DNA from: Frankiales bacterium
Lineage (GTDB): Bacteria; Actinomycetota; Actinomycetes; Mycobacteriales; SCTD01
DNA: 9,012 nucleotides
Assembly (NCBI GenBank): GCA_025966295.1
Contig: JAOPVD010000082.1
Location: forward strand, 1-9,012
Reading direction: 5' to 3'
The position numbers and the translations under genes are program-made. The number at the start of each line of letters is the position of its first letter. The first letter of the stretch is position 1. This document shows positions 6,063-9,012 of the stretch, in pieces. A model generated the notes under the pieces. That model was not told the origin of the DNA. It ran no database searches and was given only the letters and a program-made list of their open reading frames with translations.

Positions 6063-8054
6063 GTGACCCTGCACGAACTGGCCGCCCACCACGGCGTCGC
6101 GACGTCGTACGACGACTGGACCGGCCGCAGCGTCGAGGTCTCGCCGGAGGCCGTCCGCGCGGCCCTGGCTGCCCTCGACGTCGACGCCGGCACCGACGAG
6201 GCGGTGGCCGCGGCCCTGGCGGCGGCGCACGAGCTGCCGTGGACGCGGCCCGCGCCACCGGTGCTGGTCGTGCGGCACGGTGAGCCGGCCGTGCTGGACA
6301 CCGTCGACGGCCTCAGTGCCAGCGTCCTCCTCGAGGACGGGCGGCGGCTCGAGGCCGGGCCGCCCACCGACGACGAGCGCCACGGCGACCGGGTACGGCG
6401 CAGGTTCCTGCTGCCCGAGCTGCCGCTGGGCTACCACGAGGCGCAGGTGCGGGCCGCCGGCACGACGGCGACCACCGCCGTCATCGTGGTGCCGGAGCGG
6501 GCGCCGGTGCCGGAGGGCCGGCACTGGGGCTGGCAGGTCCAGCTCTACGCGCTGCGGTCGCAGGGCTCGTGGGGGATCGGCGACTACGCCGACCTGCGGA
6601 CCGTGCTGACGGCGTCGGCGGCGGACGGCGCGGGCGCGCTGCTCGTGAACCCGCTGCACGCCGAGACGCCGGTGCGGCCGGTGCAGAACTCGCCGTACTC
6701 GCCGTCGTCGCGGCTGTTCCGGGCGGCGCTCTACCTGCGGGTCGAGCAGGTGCCGGAGTACGCCGCCGCGGCCCCGGAGCTGCGGGCCGCGGTCGACGCC
6801 CTGAAGCCGGCGGCGGACCCGGAGCGGATCGACCGGGACACCGCGTGGGCAGCCAAGCTGGCCGCCCTGGAGCTGCTCTGGCCGCAGCACCGGGTCGGCG
6901 CGCTGGCGGACTTCCGCGGCGGCCAGCCGCTCGAGCGGTTCGCGCTGTTCTGCGCGCTCGCCGAGCTGCACGGCCCGGACTGGCGGGCCTGGCCGGCCGA
7001 GCTGCAGACCCCGACGGCCGCGGCGCTGGTGGCGCACGAGCAGCGGGTCGCCTTCTGGTGCTGGGTACAGCTGCTGGTCGACGAGCAGCTGGCCGGTCTG
7101 GGGGAGGGACTGGCGGTCGGCGTGCTGCACGACCTCGCGGTCGGGGTGGACGCCGGCGGCGCCGACGCCTGGGCGCTGCAGGACGTCCTCGCGCAGGGCA
7201 CGACGATCGGCGCCCCGCCGGACTCGTTCAACCAGAAGGGCCAGGACTGGGGGCTGCCGCCGTGGCGGCCGGACCGGCTGCGGGACCAGGGCTACCTGCC
7301 GTTCCGGCAGATGGTGCAGGCCGTGCTGCGGCACGCCGGCGGGATCCGGATCGACCACGTCATGGGGCTGTCCCGGCTGTGGTGGGTGCCGGCCGGCGCC
7401 GGCGCGTCCGAGGGCACCTACGTCTCCTACGACGCCGAGGCCATGCTCGGCATCCTGGCGCTGGAGGCCACCAGGGCCGGCGCGGTGGTGATCGGCGAGG
7501 ACCTCGGCACGGTGGAGACCTCGGTCCGCCGCCTGCTGGACCGCACCGCCGTCCTCGGCAGCGCGGTGCTCTGGTTCGAGACCAGCGAGGACGGCTGGTA
7601 CCTGCCGCCGACCACCTGGCGGCGGGACGCCCTGGCCTCGGTGACCACCCACGACCTGCCGACGGCGGCCGGCTGGCTGGCCGAGGAGCACGTCCGGGTC
7701 CGGTACGAGCTCGGCCAGCTCGGGCACTCCCTGGCCGAGGAGCAGGCCCGGGCCCGCACCGAGCGCGAGATGCTGCTCGCGATGCTGCGCCACGAGGGCC
7801 TGCTGGGCGACGACGGGGACGTCGTCCTGGCCCTGCACCGGGCGCTGGTGGCGTCCCCGAGCCGGCTCGTCCTGGCCGTCTACGGCGACGCCGTCGGCGA
7901 CCTGCGACAGCCCAACCTGCCCGGCACCGTGGACGAGTACCCCAACTGGCGGCTGCCGGTGGCGGACGGCGACGGCACCCCGCTGGGGCTGGAGGAGCTG
8001 CTCGCGCACCCCGGCGTGCGCAAGCTCACCGCCCTGCTCCGACAGGTGCGCTGA
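6063..8054 (+). CDS. malQ: 4-alpha-glucanotransferase (amylomaltase, GH77)
   Basis: Cytoplasmic disproportionating enzyme of 663 residues that moves alpha-1,4-glucan segments between maltodextrins in glycogen and maltose metabolism. An N-terminal region (1-150) with helical and beta-rich parts is typical of actinobacterial MalQ. The GH77 barrel starts near WGWQVQLYALRS (155-166) and includes NSPYSPSSRLF (209-219) and GAPPDSFNQKGQDWGLPPW (383-401). By family comparison the nucleophile is Asp431 (GIRIDHVMGL), the acid/base is Glu479 (VIGEDLGTV), and the third acid is Asp531 (TTHDLPT). The end PNLPGTVDEYPNWRLP is also conserved. GTG 6063 (MTLHELAAHHGVATSY) matches the usual N-terminus; GTG 6030, inside the acetyltransferase gene, would add 11 residues and lacks a ribosome site. 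The gene begins 19 bases after the acetyltransferase stop, so read-through expression is likely. Confidence 0.95.
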   Translation: MTLHELAAHHGVATSYDDWTGRSVEVSPEAVRAALAALDVDAGTDEAVAAALAAAHELPWTRPAPPVLVVRHGEPAVLDTVDGLSASVLLEDGRRLEAGPPTDDERHGDRVRRRFLLPELPLGYHEAQVRAAGTTATTAVIVVPERAPVPEGRHWGWQVQLYALRSQGSWGIGDYADLRTVLTASAADGAGALLVNPLHAETPVRPVQNSPYSPSSRLFRAALYLRVEQVPEYAAAAPELRAAVDALKPAADPERIDRDTAWAAKLAALELLWPQHRVGALADFRGGQPLERFALFCALAELHGPDWRAWPAELQTPTAAALVAHEQRVAFWCWVQLLVDEQLAGLGEGLAVGVLHDLAVGVDAGGADAWALQDVLAQGTTIGAPPDSFNQKGQDWGLPPWRPDRLRDQGYLPFRQMVQAVLRHAGGIRIDHVMGLSRLWWVPAGAGASEGTYVSYDAEAMLGILALEATRAGAVVIGEDLGTVETSVRRLLDRTAVLGSAVLWFETSEDGWYLPPTTWRRDALASVTTHDLPTAAGWLAEEHVRVRYELGQLGHSLAEEQARARTEREMLLAMLRHEGLLGDDGDVVLALHRALVASPSRLVLAVYGDAVGDLRQPNLPGTVDEYPNWRLPVADGDGTPLGLEELLAHPGVRKLTALLRQVR

Positions 8055-8064
8055 GGGGGTTCGG

Positions 8065-8070
8065 TACCGT
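8065..8070 (+). promoter_or_regulatory. Possible -10 box in the malQ-8119 gap
   Basis: TACCGT matches TANNNT and would start a transcript near 8077, giving a leader of about 40 bases before GTG 8119. The nearest -35-like string, CCGACA (8039-8044), is 20 bases away, longer than ideal. The call rests on the -10 alone. Confidence 0.25.
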
Positions 8071-8118
8071 GTTCCGCGATCGCCTTCTTGGCACCCCGCA
8101 CGACAGACGAGGGAGACC

Positions 8119-8478
8119 GTGAGCCGCGCTGTGACTCGCGTCGCGACCGCCGGACTGACCGGCCTGGCGACGGTCCTGCTGACCGCTGCCCCGGCGCTGG
8201 CCGACAACCCGATCGGCCGTCAGGAGGGTGAGGACCCGGGCAAGGGGATGGGCACCGGCCTGACGCTGCTGGTCTACGTCGGCGCGCCGCTCGTGCTGCT
8301 GCTGGTCATCGCCGCCGCCGTGTGGCTGCCGGGTGCGGTCAAGGCCAACCGCTACCGCCCCAACCGGGGCTGGAACGCCGCGCCGGTGTGGTTCGCCGGC
8401 CCGCCGGACCCAGTCGCGGCCGTGCACAAGGCCGAGCTCGGCGACGTCGTGAGGGGTGGGGCAAGTGGCAGCTGGTAG
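8119..8478 (+). CDS. Small exported or anchored membrane protein, unknown function
   Basis: Protein of 119 residues with no family I recognise. Residues 1-28 look like a Sec signal peptide: basic start, hydrophobic core AGLTGLATVLL, and an ALA|DN cleavage site after A28. A short Gly/Asp/Glu-rich linker (29-45) leads to one membrane helix (about 46-70). A basic, Trp/Pro-containing tail follows (NRYRPNRGWNAAPVWFAGPPDP, 77-98) and should face the cytoplasm if the linker is outside. If cleaved, it would be a substrate for signal peptidase I. GTG 8119 has GAGG (8109-8112) 6 bases upstream. Its last 14 bases overlap the probable start of the DUF5130-like gene in another frame, so the two are likely translated together and may work together. 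Confidence 0.82.
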   Translation: MSRAVTRVATAGLTGLATVLLTAAPALADNPIGRQEGEDPGKGMGTGLTLLVYVGAPLVLLLVIAAAVWLPGAVKANRYRPNRGWNAAPVWFAGPPDPVAAVHKAELGDVVRGGASGSW

Positions 8479-8914
8479 CGCGCACGACGAGGGCCTGTCG
8501 GTCAGCCAGCAGGAGCGCATCGAGCACACCGTGTCGCTGTGCCGGTCGCAGAACGGCCTGGACCTCTCGGTGCTGGTCGGCGACCTGCAGGTGAGCGACC
8601 CGGCCGAGTTCCGGACCGGTGCCGAGACGCTGCACGCCGCCCTCGGGGCCGAGCGCAGCCACAGCGCCGTGCTCGTCGTGGTGGCCCCCGGCCAGCGGCG
8701 GGTCGAGGTCGTCACCGGGCCGGCCGCGCGCCGCCGGGTGCCGGACCGGGTGGCGGCCCTCGCGGTGCTGTCGATGGAGAGCGCCTTCGCCGGCGGCGAC
8801 CTGGCCGGCGGCATCATCGACGGCGTCCGCCAGATGGCCGACGCCGCCGGCCGACGGGCCGCCCTCGCCGCCCCCGAAGCGGCCCACGGCACCGCCGTCG
8901 CCACCGCCCACTGA
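8465..8914 (+). CDS. DUF5130-like protein
   Basis: Soluble protein of about 149 residues resembling the actinobacterial DUF5130 family, which recalls the TPM (Psb32/YgcG-like) fold; this is from memory of the pattern. Visible hallmarks are SVSQQERIEHTVSLCRSQNGLDLSVLVGDL (12-41), a central beta-strand SAVLVVVAPGQRRVEVVTG (67-85), and RRVPDRVAALAVLSMESAFAGGDLAGGIIDGVRQMAD (90-126). No signal peptide or membrane helix is seen. The Ala-rich C-terminal tail (128-149) is likely flexible. Two GTG starts are possible: 8465, with AGGGG (8452-8456) 8 bases upstream, is preferred over 8456, which would sit inside that site. It overlaps the preceding membrane-protein gene, whose cytoplasmic tail could be a partner. 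The function is not known. Confidence 0.85.
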   Translation: MAAGSAHDEGLSVSQQERIEHTVSLCRSQNGLDLSVLVGDLQVSDPAEFRTGAETLHAALGAERSHSAVLVVVAPGQRRVEVVTGPAARRRVPDRVAALAVLSMESAFAGGDLAGGIIDGVRQMADAAGRRAALAAPEAAHGTAVATAH

Positions 8915-8962
8915 CGCAGTCCCTAACCGCTGCCCCCGCCGCAGTCCCTGCCGCAATCCCTG
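8915..8962. repeat. Repeated CGCARTCCCT motif with a 12-bp tandem copy
   Basis: CCGCAGTCCCTG (8939-8950) is followed directly by CCGCAATCCCTG (8951-8962), one base different. CGCAGTCCCT also occurs right after the DUF5130-like stop (8915-8924). The 12-base period keeps frame, so it could be a short amino-acid repeat (GRDC twice) in the possible minus-strand gene that ends here. Confidence 0.5.
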
Positions 8963-9012
8963 CCGCCCGCTGCCGCTGAACCCACCCTCTCGGTGATCCA
9001 CGGAACCAGCGC
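8923..9012 (-). CDS. Possible 3' end of a convergent gene (partial, unidentified)
   Basis: On the minus strand a frame enters from the window edge, is open for 29 codons and stops at TAG (8925-8923). It reads ALVPWITERVGSAAA and then a Gly/Arg/Asp/Cys-rich tail with GRDC twice. The first half looks like a plausible protein end, the codons are G/C-ending like the real genes, and the tail-to-tail gap to the DUF5130-like gene would be 8 bases, as tight as the lepB-glbO junction. The fragment is too short to identify, and other minus-strand frames are open here too. Confidence 0.3.
   Translation of the reverse strand, partial: ALVPWITERVGSAAAGGRDCGRDCGGGSG

Noticed and set aside
4865..6367. 500-codon minus-strand frame opposite the HNH and acetyltransferase genes
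   Set aside because: Antisense to two motif-bearing genes, with biased composition and no domain.
5868..8207. Open frame of 779 codons on the minus strand opposite malQ
   Set aside because: It lies wholly antisense to a clear GH77 enzyme. Its translation is a low-complexity Arg/Gly/Pro/Gln/Val mix with no motif; long antisense frames are usual at this GC content.

Overview
The window is about 9 kb of very GC-rich DNA with strongly G/C-ending codons, short intergenic gaps, GTG starts, and TANNNT -10 boxes only 6-7 bases before start codons (leaderless transcripts). This points to an actinobacterium. CsrA together with a FliA/WhiG-type sigma factor suggests a motile lineage, such as the Geodermatophilaceae or a neighbour; the genus is inference. 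I see no insertion sequence, phage, tRNA, rRNA, CRISPR or integration site. It reads as core chromosome.

Layout: (1) 81-2101, the ABC-F ribosome factor EttA and a VanZ-like membrane protein that seems to start on a CTG overlapping the ettA stop. (2) 2102-2395, a 294-base leader with hairpins, small repeats and GGA motifs. (3) 2396-3582, csrA followed by a FliA/WhiG-family sigma factor. (4) 3603-4466, signal peptidase I with its own promoter, converging tail-to-tail on (5) 4477-4854 (-), group II truncated haemoglobin GlbO. (6) Divergent from glbO: an HNH nuclease-fold protein (4937-5485), a GNAT acetyltransferase (5510-6043) and 4-alpha-glucanotransferase MalQ (6063-8054), closely packed and probably partly co-transcribed. 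(7) 8119-8914, a small secreted or anchored membrane protein overlapping a DUF5130-like protein. Each window edge may hold a fragment of a gene on the minus strand.

The genes do not form one pathway. From memory, glbO/HNH/DUF5130-like in this arrangement, near ettA, resembles the region around Rv2468c-Rv2477c of M. tuberculosis, with csrA-sigma-lepB lying between ettA and glbO here. I found no clear undescribed multi-gene system. The strongest unexplained structure is a 14-bp tandem repeat at the HNH-GNAT junction. It forms a staircase of three consecutive ATGA stop/start overlaps, one in each reading frame, containing two five-codon mini-ORFs. Next in interest are the csrA leader and the overlapping small membrane protein/DUF5130 pair.
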